Source: Neurospora tetraspora
Lineage: Eukaryota; Ascomycota; Sordariomycetes; Sordariales; Sordariaceae
Direction of reading: 5' to 3'
Length of the DNA: 64,000 nt
Assembly: GCF_033439725.1 (NCBI RefSeq)
Contig: NW_026944384.1
Coordinates: forward strand, 248,001 to 312,000
Below the pieces are notes generated by a model, which did not search any database, was not told the DNA's origin, and saw only the letters and a program-made list of their open reading frames with translations. Positions 45,310 to 56,573 of the stretch are shown in pieces (the first letter of the stretch is position 1; each line of letters starts with the position of its first letter). The position numbers and the translations under genes were made by a program.

Positions 45310-46154
45310 TGCGAAAGGGGAAGCTCAGGGCCTGGGGGTACCGCTACACTGCCGTTCCTTGTTCGATCATGAGTCGTCACCACGCACCCCAAGGCGCGAG
45401 ATGGCATGCAGTGCCAGCTTGGATCGTGTACGTTTTTCTATCGCATTGAGCAGGATTTCCGTTTTTGGAAAAAAAAAAAAAAAAAAAACCGGTTCGGAAG
45501 AGTAGAGCGGTACTGCAGAAGCGCGCTGCTTGGATGACAGGATCCGTGCTGTTCATGTACAGAAAAGAGGCCGGGGCACATACAGCCGCCGTGGAGTCGA
45601 TGTCGCTGTCAGTGCTGCGTCGAGGTACCCAGTTCCGGTTCGGATCAAACTCGGGGTGTCGCCGTTGCCGTCCGTTCTTGCGTAATCCCATAGAGAGATA
45701 AGAGAGGTACGTGAATGATCTGACACTGTTTGACAGTCCCGAAGTGAAGTTGTAATGGGAAGAGGTTGACGTTGAATGAGCCGCTGAAGTCACGACATCT
45801 TAGGGTTAGGGGTCGTTATGATGACGGCAGAGCGGGGCCATCCCCGCTAGGCTGCCTTCGGTTCCACTTACAGTGGATCAGCGCAAGACAAGGACAGGGC
45901 CTCTGGGCTTACTGCCGACCGCGACCGCCAAAAATTTCTGAGTGGAGAGCAACCTCAGCAATTGGGAAGTTTCGAATGGAGGGACCTGCACTCCGAACCT
46001 CGACCATCTGCATCTCCAATCTGCGATAAACAATTCTTCTGTATCTCCTTTGATCGGCCACCCAACCTAACCACAACCACAACCACGATTCAGTCTGCTC
46101 AATTCACACCCAACCTACAACCAATTGAATTACCAGACATACACAATCACAACC
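45310..46154. other. Promoter region of RRP15, with a poly-A tract
   Basis: A 20-base A run lies at 45469-45488. No gene is seen. The last 100 bp form a CA-rich leader. Confidence 0.5.
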
Positions 46155-47174
46155 ATGGGCATCTCCAAGCGCAAAGAAGGCCCCAGCAGCAAGGGCAAGC
46201 CCGTCCGACCGTCCAAGAAGCAGAAGGCGCAAGCATTGGCCGCCTACCACAGCAGTTCAGAGGAGGAATCCGACAACGAGCAGCAAGATGAGAACAACCA
46301 GAGCGACGAGGAGGGCGGAGCCTCCACCATTCCCGCCCACCTCCTCGACTCCGACGACGAAGATCTAGACAACCGCGTCGCCGACGACGGCGCATCCACA
46401 GACGAAGAGCAAGCATCCGACTCCGATTCCGAGGCCGAACAACAACAAAGGTCCAAGAAGTCTCAACCCAAATCCACAAAACCCAAATTCATCGCCAAAG
46501 ACGCCCCAGATTCCGAAGACGACTCTCTAGACGGCGGCTCCGACCTCGGCTCAGACCTCGACGATGAATTCGACCTCGACGGCTCCGACGCCGAAGGCGG
46601 TGGCTCCCGCAAAATGACAAAATCGAAGCGCAACGACCCCGAAGCCTTCGCCACCTCCATCACCAAAATGCTTTCCTCCAAGCTCCCCGCCTCCCGACGC
46701 GCCGACCCCATCGTCGCGCGCTCGTCCGAGTCTGTGGCGGCCGCCAAGTCCATGGTCGACGCGGCGCTGGAAGCCAAGGCGCGCAAGCGGCTGCGCGAGC
46801 AGAAGCGTCTTGCCTTCGAAAAGGGCCGGGTGCGCGACGTGTTGGTTCCCAGCAAGACCAGGACGCTGAACATCCAGACGGGCGAGATCGAGGAGATTCC
46901 GGATGGCAAGGAGGGCGAGCAGACGACGGGCCAGATCCTGGAGACGGAGAGGAGGCTGAGGAAGACGGCGCAGAGGGGTGTGGTGAAGCTGTTTAATGCG
47001 GTTAGGGCGGCGCAGGTGAAGGCTTCGGAGGCGGAACGGGCGGCGAGGCAGGAGGGTATTGTGGGCGTGAAGAGGAGGGAGGAGAAGGTTACGGAGATGA
47101 GCAGGAAGGGGTTCTTGGACCTGATTGCGAGCGGTGGTGGGGGGTTGAAGAAGGGTGGTTTGGAGGAGGCTTAA
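46155..47174 (+). CDS. RRP15: Ribosomal RNA-processing protein 15
   Basis: A single exon of 339 residues starts at ATG 46155 (AACCATGGGC, a strong context). The N-terminus is basic (MGISKRKEGPSSKGK), and residues about 30-150 are very acidic with Ser/Asp/Glu runs, typical of nucleolar proteins. The conserved domain starts near 160 with NDPEAFATSITKMLSSKLPA and RADPIVARS and continues through ARKRLREQKRLAFEKGRVRD and the ETERRLRKTAQRGVVKLFNA block to SRKGFLDLIASGG. In yeast Rrp15 is a nucleolar factor of pre-60S particles needed for 27S pre-rRNA processing and 5.8S/25S maturation. The gene is convergent with YAH1. Confidence 0.93.
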   Translation: MGISKRKEGPSSKGKPVRPSKKQKAQALAAYHSSSEEESDNEQQDENNQSDEEGGASTIPAHLLDSDDEDLDNRVADDGASTDEEQASDSDSEAEQQQRSKKSQPKSTKPKFIAKDAPDSEDDSLDGGSDLGSDLDDEFDLDGSDAEGGGSRKMTKSKRNDPEAFATSITKMLSSKLPASRRADPIVARSSESVAAAKSMVDAALEAKARKRLREQKRLAFEKGRVRDVLVPSKTRTLNIQTGEIEEIPDGKEGEQTTGQILETERRLRKTAQRGVVKLFNAVRAAQVKASEAERAARQEGIVGVKRREEKVTEMSRKGFLDLIASGGGGLKKGGLEEA

Positions 47175-47763
47175 ATTCCAGGACGGGTCCTCGTTGAAGG
47201 TGGTGGGAGTGGCACTCTGGTGTAGAGTGGTGATATTTGTTTGTTTGCATATTGTCAAGGTCTGTCTGGCCTGTTTCTTATATACAATCCCATGCCCTTG
47301 CTTTGGGGCCAATAGTTGAACAATGTACAAGCTCCATGCCGAACTTTAAAAGGTGAATATGTCCTTGCAAATCCACATCTCCATGTCAACAAACAAAACG
47401 TGCAAAAGCCTCAAAACTTCCAACAGCGTCTTGTGATCCTTCTAGTAAAAATGCACACGCTTTGGTAGCATACCAACATGCCCGCCAGCATCTAACACCA
47501 TTTGAACCCATTTTGCAGGCCCATCGGGTGATAATACACAATTGCTGAACGCCATCGCCAACCAAGCTGACATAAATGGAGGACATATCTTGCCTTGTGC
47601 CATATTATTTCATCCATCTCTTTACTCCTAGACCACGCAGCATCACCCACCCATCCATCTTTTCTTCCCACCATTCCTGCCTCCCCCGTGCCTCACCATC
47701 CTCCATATCCTCCGACACACCCGATATTATCCCCCCTTCCCATTATCTCTTCCGCCCTCCAGC
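47175..47763. other. Convergent intergenic region RRP15/YAH1
   Basis: Holds the two 3' flanks; no gene is seen. Confidence 0.5.
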
Positions 47764-48460
47764 TCAAGACTTAAAATCACTAGCCTGCAAATTCCTCGTC
47801 ATACTCGGCAGTTTAACCACCAGCCCATCCAACTCCTTGGTCATATGCACCTGGCACCCGAGCCGACTCGTCTCCGTCAGCCCAAAAGCCAAATCCAACA
47901 TGTCGTTCTCGTCGTCGTCGGGCTCCGGCATCCGGTCGTACATGTCCTGGTCCTGCACGATCACGTGGCAGGTCGAGCAGGCGCAGGAGCCGCCGCAGGC
48001 ACCCTCCATCTCGAGGTCGTGCGCTTGCGCGATGTCGAGCAGGTTGTCGCCTGCTGAGACGGCGAGCGTGTGGGTTTGCGAGTCTTTGTCGATGAATGTT
48101 ACGTAGAGTCTGTGTCGCGGAAGTGGAGATTTGGTTAGTGGCTGGCTGTGGGAGAGAGATGGGAGTAGAGGGGTGGGGGGGGGGACGGGACGAGGTGGGG
48201 GACAGGGAAGAAGGAGAAGGAGAAGGGAAGGGAATGCGCTCAACTCACTCTTCGCCGGGCTTGGGAGGGTCGACGTGGCCGTGCTGGAGAGCGGAAGAGG
48301 TGGAAAGCGAACGGCGCGCAGAAATCTGGGTAGTCGACCACGCGGTAGGCAGACGCGGCTGCTGCTGTGTTCGGAGAGGGGCGACGGTCTGCTTGCTGTA
48401 GCACCGCGCATGTTGTGCGAGCCTTTGGAGGCTCTGCCTGAGAACTCGCGGGGTCGACAT
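47764..48460 (-). CDS. YAH1: Mitochondrial adrenodoxin-type [2Fe-2S] ferredoxin
   Basis: Exons 48460-48249 and 48109-47764 give 185 residues. The start is the ATG at 48460 (MSTPRVLRQSLQRLAQ). The first 60 residues are Arg/Ser/Gln-rich and lack acidic residues, a clear mitochondrial presequence. The mature domain begins LYVTFIDKDSQTHTLAV. The cluster ligands are Cys109, Cys115, Cys118 and Cys156 (CGGSCACSTC and later LGCQVH), spacing C-x5-C-x2-C-x37-C, with one extra Cys at 113. An acidic helix (EPDDDENDMLDLAFG) is the usual docking site for its reductase. Yah1 passes electrons for Fe-S cluster assembly on Isu1 and for heme A and ubiquinone synthesis in the matrix. It is divergent from UGO1. 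Confidence 0.95.
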
Positions 48461-49619
48461 TGTGTTGTGTGGTTTTCTGGTTAGGCGCAACCGGATCGCA
48501 AGAAAAAATCGCAGGTTGAAGTTGGGAAAGAAGAAGTTACAGTTGAGGTGGTGACTGGAGTTGCCGCAAGATTATGGAGATCCGATCCCAGATCCAATGC
48601 GGCGCGAACGGAGTCGTTGGAAGTGGAGGAGACACTTTTTGGACCTGGACCTGGACCTGGCAAAAGAGACGCAAAAAGAGACCGGGATGGTTATTAATTA
48701 ACAAAGCAGAGTCATGGCCTACAAATACAAGAAATCAAGGTTGGCTTTCGCGCAGATAAGAAAAAAAGTCGAGAACCTCAAAATGTTACAGTTACAGGCC
48801 AATGGTTGAAAAGGTTGGAATCCCTTCACTTTCAACTGTGCTCGGCTCCGAGTATTCTGCTGCAAACCATGGCAAACATCAAGCGCCCCCAATGTTCGAC
48901 AAAGAGACGCGATTCGCAACACAACTCCTGAGGACTTCACCATCACAAGACGACATTAGAAAGAAGAAATGTGCTTGATGTATGCTGGGTTAGTTTCATC
49001 ACAAGGCGCAAAAAGCAAACTGCATCCCATGGAGATCGATCAAAGATCTCTTCACGATCCAGATCCGATTCGACGGCATGTCGTCGCTGCTAGCTTCGGG
49101 TCAGAATCGAACTGTCTCGGGGATTTCGGTTCAAAGTCGAATCACCTTTTTTCGAGTGCAACCATTCAGAGCCATTCCAATTCCAGTCCATGTCATTGAA
49201 AAAGTGACCAAATTATTCCCAATTGCCAGCCGCGAGACAGCTTCTGGCAGCTCCGGCATCAGCTATCAGCGTGTAATTCTCCCCGCACTGCAGCAATCAG
49301 TGACCTACCGATAAGAAAAATTACCCATGCACTTGATTCGCCAAGACCTCTTATCGGGGCCCCGCTATCATGATCATTGCGCTAACAAGCTCCCTGTTAC
49401 AAGCGTTGGAGGCACATTGGTTGGCTGCTGTTTCACTCAGGCCGGCAGGTCTTTGCAGGACCATCCTTCGATGCCCGAGGATCTTCGCTTCGACTCGACT
49501 CCATCTTCATCTCGTCATGCAAACGTTTGAAACCTGCGAATAGCTGCACCACCACCACCACCACCACCACCACTTCTCAGCAATCACGACAACAACATAC
49601 CAAAAAGCTAATTGACAAC
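48461..49619. other. Divergent promoter region YAH1/UGO1
   Basis: No gene is seen. A CAC microsatellite at 49548-49573 lies in the presumed UGO1 leader, and CCTGGA repeats lie near 48645. Confidence 0.5.
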
Positions 49620-51327
49620 ATGGCGCACAACCACTCTGAAGGGGTCATCAACCCCCTCAGACCATACTACATCCCGCCCACCATCGGCGAGCCCGCAGTC
49701 GAGCCCATGACGGCACCCGGTCCCCATGCCTTCACCCAGGGAAATGCGACCGACAACTATGCCTCCAAGGCGCGAACCATCTTCTCCGACATCGACATCG
49801 ACTACAAGGAGTACCTGACTGACCAATCGCCCTCGGTCATGTCGACAGTCAAGGAAGTTCTCGACGAGCTGCTATGGAAGTACATGTCCGTCTTCATGGC
49901 CCAGCCCTTCGAGGTCGCCAAGACCATCATGCAGGTCCGGGCCCAGGACGACTTGGGAGGGCTTGAAGCTCTCGCGGTAGAGCAGGCGAAGCAGAAGGCG
50001 GCGACGAACCAAAAGATCCGCATGTATGATGAGGTATGTTCTTGAACAAAAGAGAAGGTCACGCGAGCAAGAAACATGGTGTTGACAAATGTAAACTATC
50101 AGGATACCCCCTCCCCCTACGACTCCGACTCCGACCAAGATGAGATGGCCTCCTTCTTCACAGCCAAGGTCCCCCACCGACCAGCCTCGCCATCCCAAAG
50201 TCGCTCAGGCAGACCGAGAGATCCGAGCCCCGGCGCATCGACGCGCACCCCCAGCAAACAAGTCCCAGAACACCAACTTACATTGCGCACGCCCAATTCG
50301 GTGCTCGAGGTGATTGCGCAGCTATGGCAGAAGGAAGGAGCTTGGGGTGTGTGGAAGGGGACCAATGCGACTTTCATCTACTCAGTTCTGCAGTCCCTGC
50401 TAGAGAATTGGTCGCGAAGTTTGCTTAGCGCACTCTTCAATGTCCCGGATCTGGGCGTACGAGGCGACCTAGACCGGTTAGTCGACATTGCGTCACCATA
50501 CCCATGGGCGTCACTCTTTGTCGCTGGCGCTGCCGCCGCCATCACCGGCTTGATCCTCTCTCCCCTGGACTTGGTCCGGACACGGCATGTTTTCCCTCCC
50601 CTGCATTTATTGCGAATAACCACAGACTAACAACGTGTGTCTGGCCAGCCTCGTCCTAACCTCCGTCTCCCGCGGCTCCCGCCGCACCCTCTCCACCCTC
50701 CGATCCCTCCCCTCCTACCTCTGCCCCGCCGCCCTCGTCATCCCCACCGTCCTGCACTCCCTCATCCACCCCGTCTTGATGCTCTCCACGCCCCTGGTGC
50801 TACGCTCGCGCTTCATGATCGACCGCGAAGTCTCGCCCGTGGCCTTCTCCATCGCCAAGTTCTGCTCCTCCACCGTCGCTTTATTCATCAAGCTACCTCT
50901 CGAGACCGTCCTCCGCCGCGGCCAGGCGGCCGTCCTCAGCTCGCCGCAGTACGTGGCTGCGCTGGAGCCCAAGGTGCCGACGGCTACCGCCAAGAGCAGG
51001 AGGGCGGCTGCTGCGGTGGAGAGGGGAGAGGATGGTACGACGCCGCAGATGGAGACGATCGTCCCGCTGGGAAGGTATAATGGGCTGTTTGGAACCATGT
51101 ATAGTATTGTCAATGAGGAGGGGTCGCATGCGGCGCCGATGACGGCGGCGGCGAAGAGGAAGGCGGCTGCCGCCAAGAAGAAGGGCGATGCGACGGTGCC
51201 GCAGGTGATTTATAGGAGGGGACAAGGGTTTGATGGGTTGTGGAGGGGGTGGAAGGTTAGTTGGTGGGGACTGGTTGGGTTGTGGACGGCGGGGGTGATT
51301 GGGGGTGGTGGTGATGGGGAGTTTTAG
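49620..51327 (+). CDS. UGO1: Mitochondrial outer-membrane fusion protein Ugo1 (carrier-like)
   Basis: Exons 49620-50033, 50103-50584 and 50649-51327 give 524 residues. Degenerate carrier signatures place it in the modified mitochondrial carrier group: FMAQPFEVAKTIMQVRAQ (about 95-112), SPLDLVRTRLVLTS across the second intron, and LPLETVLRRGQ. Membrane-like segments include WASLFVAGAAAAITGLIL and VIPTVLHSLIHPVLML. Ugo1 sits in the outer membrane and links Fzo1 and Mgm1 in mitochondrial fusion; SLC25A46 is the animal relative. An Asp/Ser-rich loop (DTPSPYDSDSDQDEM) begins exon 2. Intron 2 has a GC donor (GCATGT at 50585), a CTAAC branch motif and a CCAG acceptor; only this choice restores the carrier motif. 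The C-terminal part has an Ala/Lys-rich insertion (AAPMTAAAKRKAAAAKKKG). Confidence 0.92.
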
Positions 51328-53148
51328 ATGTTTGGTGTCTGGAGGAGATGACATGGCAGTGATGGGAAGTTGAGGTTGTGTGTGGGTGGGAAAAGAAAAG
51401 AAAGAGATGGTGTTTTGCATAGCCCGGGAAATGTTGAAAAAGGAGGTTTGTTACTATCATCACAGGACGGGAGACAAGGAGGCTGGTTTCATTTGTTACT
51501 GGCGTTCAAAGGAGCTTCGTTAGACTGAGTGGTTGGAAGGCAAGCAGGCAGGCAGGCAAGGAAGGCATACGGGTTTATCCCCTCTCAACAATGGTTTTTT
51601 GGACGGATGGAGGTGGCGGTCGGGCGGTGATAGTTTTGGCACCATATGTATGTGATATCCCTAGCATTTTTTGACGTTCCTTATCTTAAACGTTATCATG
51701 AGGTTGAAAGCATGTATACACGGGTTTTTCCAAGCTTTCCTCTGGTGGACAAGGCTTATGTTGCACGACGAAAGCCGTGTGAGATGAGCCCCCCTCATGG
51801 TTGAAAATGACAGAACAGAAAGGACTGCACAGCGGATAGCCGTCGGTTGTCACCCATGGACGAGAGAAAGCACGCGAGGGAACAAACACGACGGACCCGG
51901 CCAAGAGCTGACTGACACAGACAACATGGTGACAACGTGGGCTGGCTGTTGCAACATGGGGAAGATGGCAACGGGACGGAAGCTGACAACGTGGGCATCA
52001 AGGCGACCAACAGGATGTCATCGATGTCCTCAGCCTCCCGTCCCGGTTACTCGGTCGGTACCTCAGTGCCACGCCTGCATACATTTAGTGCCAATTTTTC
52101 GGCTCGGCGGCTTTCCGTTACGATCGGACTTGGTGTTTTGACAGCAACGCGGCGGGAAACATGACTCGGTACTCACCGCCACCACGTCAATTCATAAGTA
52201 GGAACCTTGGACTTTGGTGGGATTTGATGTGTTCGAACAACAGATTGAAATCAGTTAGTTGTTTGCAAACTGAACAACACGCAATCCGTCATTCAGAAGC
52301 GGGGCATTTGTTTCCATGGATATGGACATCCCGATTTGGCTTGACGTGGGGCCGTCCATGTCAGCACCGGTAACGGTCAACGGGAGCGGATCCGGCGATC
52401 ATTCAAAGTTTGGTTGCGCCGGACTCCGGACATTCACATGCTGGGGTATGATCTACGATGGTCCGTCCATTCACTTGCTTCTGATTAACCTCCTTTCCTC
52501 CCCTCTTCCTTTCACATTCACTTGCCCTCAACCAAGCTGACACCGTCTGTTGGATATCCGGTTGTTTATTTGCTTCTTGACTTCCCAGCTTTCAGGCCAC
52601 GTCATCTTCTGGAATTCGGACCCCAACTCTTCACCACCAACAGAGCAACTGTCTAGACCGAAGAGGCGAGGATTCTTTGCCTTCGTCCCGTCTTGCGGTT
52701 ATTCTGACTCGAGCATTTTGTTCGCTGTTGGGCGGTAGTATTTATATTGTGCAAGTTTTGAGGGCGGATCGGAAAACAAAGGAAATTTGTCACCAAACGA
52801 CCGGCAACCCAAGTCCCCAACCTGGATAAGAACACCACTCTACGCATTCACTGGTAGGCCTCTTCACTTCATGGCCCATACGACTCATAAGCGCCAACAG
52901 TCACTATTTCAGTCATAACCTTGGTGACTCGCCTAGTAATAACTGACAAACAAACAGGTGAAGGGTCGCAACAACAACTCACCGTCGCAAACACAAAGGA
53001 TAAAAAACCACCAACTAGCCAGGCGTCTTCCTCCTCCTTTACCACAACCAAACAACCTCCCAAAGAGTCGCTCACCGCCATACACGACCACCACCACATC
53101 GACCACCACCGCATCAAAGAGCAACAACAGCAGACAACCTAGCAGAAA
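51328..53148. other. Intergenic region upstream of the thioesterase gene
   Basis: Short frames only. The last 250 bp are CA/CT-rich and look like a leader. Confidence 0.4.
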
Positions 53149-54090
53149 ATGTTCCGCCAAAACCCAAACCTAATCCAACCCCCCCTCACCCCGCTCTCCA
53201 CCTCCCGCCCCCCTCTCTTCCTCCTCCACGACGGTGGCGGCACCATCTTTTCCTACTACTGCCTCTCCGACCTTCACCGTCCCGTTTACGGCATCTTCAA
53301 CCCTTGCTACTCATCCAAGGCCACATTTGAGGGGGGCATTCCGGAGATGGCAAAGACTTATTTGGGGTTTATTGTCGAGACTTTGTTTGGGGATGATCAA
53401 TGTGGTGGGAAGGTCAGTAGACCAAAAAGGGAAGCTGGGAAGGAAGGCGAGAGGGATTTGATCCTGGGTGGATGGTCACTTGGTGGTATGGTGTCGGTGG
53501 AAGTAGCCAGGCAGGTTTTGGACTTTAACCTCGCTGAGGCAGAGAAGGAGAAAGCTGGGAAGGGAAAAGCAAGGAAACTAAACGTCCTGGGTATCGTGAT
53601 GATCGACTCCATGAACCCCAACCAGCAATCCTTCCCCAAGGACGCAAAGATTGCCAACCCCAACGCAACTATCATGCAATGGGGGCCGCACACCAAGCCC
53701 GAAACCAAGGAAGCTGTGTTAAGGTGCTTCCATGAGGCGAGGCGCATGCTGGGGTTCTGGGAAATGCCCACTTGGCCGTCTGTCCCCTCTTCTGAGGGTT
53801 CCACCCCCATGGGGCCGCCGCCTGCGGTGCTGTTGAAGGCCAGGGGAAATGTTCCTCTTCAGCAACCGCAGGAGGATGAAGAAGAGGTGTCCAGGACGGA
53901 TGTGCATAGGGGAGATGAAAAGCTAGGGTGGGGGAGGTATGATGAGGGGATGGTGAGGAAGGTTATTGAAGTGGAAGGGAACCATTTCAATTTGTTTACG
54001 GAGGAGAAGAGGGCTGAGATTGTGTCGAGGGGGGTGAGGGAGGGATGTGAACTCCTGGAGGGGTTGTGGAGGCAGAGGAGGGGGGAGTGA
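53149..54090 (+). CDS. Stand-alone thioesterase (alpha/beta hydrolase)
   Basis: A single exon of 313 residues starts at ATG 53149 (CAGAAAATGTTCC). The protein matches the thioesterase domains of polyketide and nonribosomal peptide synthases. RPPLFLLHDGGGTIFSYYCL near the start holds the oxyanion-hole Gly loop, GWSLGG holds the nucleophile at Ser110, IVMIDSMNPN provides the strand with the likely Asp, and EVEGNHFNLF holds the catalytic His at 279. No signal peptide or membrane span is visible. Type II or free-standing thioesterases release or edit acyl chains, but many fungal copies have no known substrate. No synthase gene is present in this window, so it is not part of a visible secondary-metabolite cluster. 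Confidence 0.85.
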   Translation: MFRQNPNLIQPPLTPLSTSRPPLFLLHDGGGTIFSYYCLSDLHRPVYGIFNPCYSSKATFEGGIPEMAKTYLGFIVETLFGDDQCGGKVSRPKREAGKEGERDLILGGWSLGGMVSVEVARQVLDFNLAEAEKEKAGKGKARKLNVLGIVMIDSMNPNQQSFPKDAKIANPNATIMQWGPHTKPETKEAVLRCFHEARRMLGFWEMPTWPSVPSSEGSTPMGPPPAVLLKARGNVPLQQPQEDEEEVSRTDVHRGDEKLGWGRYDEGMVRKVIEVEGNHFNLFTEEKRAEIVSRGVREGCELLEGLWRQRRGE

Positions 54091-56573
54091 TGGAGGAGGT
54101 TGATGTTGGTTGGGAAGGGAGTTTGAGAGGTGGCAGAGGGGGGCGGCATCTTCGAGGAGAGCAGCGCCCAAGGGAGAAGAGCGTGGAGAGGAGGAGGACA
54201 TGGTGCCCGAGGAAAAGGGGTTGAAATGGGTCGACAGAGAACGTGAGACCAAGCGGAGGAATCCAAAGGGAGCACAACTCAGGGCAAGGAAGTGAAAAGG
54301 GGGCATGATGCAAGGCTCGTGCTGTGGTCGCGGTCGGAAGATGGCGCGTGGTTCAGGAGCCTCGGTCGGAGTGACTGGATTGGAACCAAGATACGAATGA
54401 GTGCCCCTGTAGGAGAGGGGAGCCGAGGGAAGTTGAAGGCAGCCAATGGATGTGACCAGCGTCGGCAACATTACCTTGGTTCTTGAGGGTCAAGTTCAAG
54501 AACAATTGCCCTGCGGATGTCCGAGAAGAGGGGACTGACCTCGGAGGACGTGAGCGACGTGACCATCTCCCGTCTAGCTGCGCAGACAAGCACGGGGGAA
54601 TCCAAGCTTTGCGAACAAGGAAAGGACGAATCAAGAGAGACGTCTGGTTCCCTGATCACGAGAGGGTGCGAACATCCACAGGTGGAGTTCTTGGGTTCAG
54701 TTGTCAAGACAGCCCCAGGGCATTGATTGCTAATTCCAACCAAGATACTTAACAATCAATCGAGTTAACAATTGCTAACATCTGTTAGTGAGTGCTATGT
54801 GTTGAGCCTTGACACACTATCTCTTGGCAGGCTTGTACAAACATGTGCGATGTGAGTTCCTGCACGAAGTGGCCCATCGCGACTGCCTACCTCTGCATCC
54901 ACCACAGTCGAGAAGTCCAGTCGCTCCTTCCACTCGTGAACAGCACGACGGGGCAACGTCGGCTCTGCCTGTAAATTGGTGGGTAACGAGAGGGTTGACT
55001 GAAATTTCTCGCGCAAGGAGCTTTTCTCTCCCATCTTCATGTTTCGCTCTCAATGATCTTCTTCGCACGACTCTCTAGAGACACTTGACCACATCGCGCC
55101 GACGACTCCAACCGCAACCAACCCACTCCTTTTCCTTGTATCGTTTTGGCCTCGGGATCTTGAAGAAACCCGAGTTCTGCGATACGGATGTGCTTCAAGC
55201 GACAATGATCCAGCTACGCGCGTCCATCTCCAGCCAGGCAGGATATTGCAGGCTTGTGCCTACTTCGCGTGTCAGTGCTGCGGCTACGCCAACTTTCCAG
55301 GGTGTATCTGATCGTATCTCAACCTCTTCATACTGACAAGCCTGAGCGTTGTATGGCGACGCTAGCATGGCTAAGTCACTTCATCAGGAACCGGTTATGC
55401 AGTCATTGGCGACATCACCCATATACTCAAAACCTATGCGGCAAAGTTCACGATGGTACGGCGCACTTGGGAGCCCATTGAGGGCAGTCGCAAGAGTAAT
55501 AGCAGCGTAGCGCGTGGACGCAGCCAGCATCTCGGGCATATCGAACGCTGGGTAACGTTTTGCAGTTGTGGCAAGCGCGGATATGGCAGCTTCTCCCGAT
55601 ACCTTAGGTAGTTGTCAAACATGCTGAAGTAATACCCGCAATATTGACGGCCCTTTGAAGTTTCGGGAACGATGCACTTCTCTCTGCTTATTATTTCCCT
55701 TCGCTTTGTGTCATCGTGCCCAAGCTATCTACTACTCCAGGCGATTATCTGACCTCCTGAGTGGCCGGCTCTTAACAGCACACGCGACTGTCAAGATAAC
55801 TTCCGAGGTTTGCCAACTTTCAACCAGAAGTCATGCTCGCTGAACCAAGATGAAAGGCGCTATGCACTAGCGTGCATCCAGTGCTGCACACAAGTGAAGC
55901 ACTTTCTTGCGAGGAATGAGGGCGTACTTGATGTTTTACCCCCTGTGAATACCCGTGTAATGTACCCCCGCCGATAACCACTTGTGAGCCACATCGTGGG
56001 CATCAAATGATATGCTGATACAGCTCTATCTTGGTACAAAAAGTCAAAAACAACCCAGGCCAACAGAGGGAAGCTTTTGGGTGACTTGAATCGCCTCTCG
56101 GCCAGACGATTCGCCTTGCCTTGTTATATATGACTTGGCTCGTCTGAAACCCTCATAGACTTCGTGTGGCCAACCAGGCAAGGGACCTCAACGTTCCCTT
56201 CCGCTCGAACCTTCCTCCGTACACGGCAATCTACCTCTCCTAGTTCGCCGGGACGGTCATCACACCGTACCTCCTTGCCTTTAGAGTGATTCTTTTGCGC
56301 CAGCTCAAGGCGAAGGCGCTCCCACTATCATAGTTTACCACCGTCAAGCCCAGCGAGAACGCTATGTCACTCGGGACTTACTATAGCACACTGACACTAC
56401 CGGTGAGTTTGGCCGCGCTACCTAAAGCTGTGGTTCACTTACACTAACCGTGTCCTTCAGAGCCCACTTTAGAGCCTACGACACTGAGGCCTCTACCTCC
56501 GGTGGATTGCCTGTGCCTGTGGTGTAGTTCGTCCCGCTCAAGTTGATCGTGGATCCGCGTGTCGTTAGACAAC
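54091..56573. other. Intergenic region, no convincing gene
   Basis: Short frames occur on both strands. Near 56360-56455 an ATG-led stretch (MSLGTYYSTLTLP) reaches a GTGAGT donor and a CTTCAG acceptor lies at 56455-56460. This may be an upstream exon of the following gene, but the joined frame stops quickly. Confidence 0.35.

Noticed and set aside
46125-46154. Ten-codon upstream extension of RRP15
   Set aside because: It would start at TTG; the ATG at 46155 has a strong context and gives the expected basic N-terminus.
50637-51080. Alternative frame through UGO1 exon 3 (Pro/Arg-rich)
   Set aside because: It needs a GT donor that destroys the carrier signature; its composition is that of a shadow frame.
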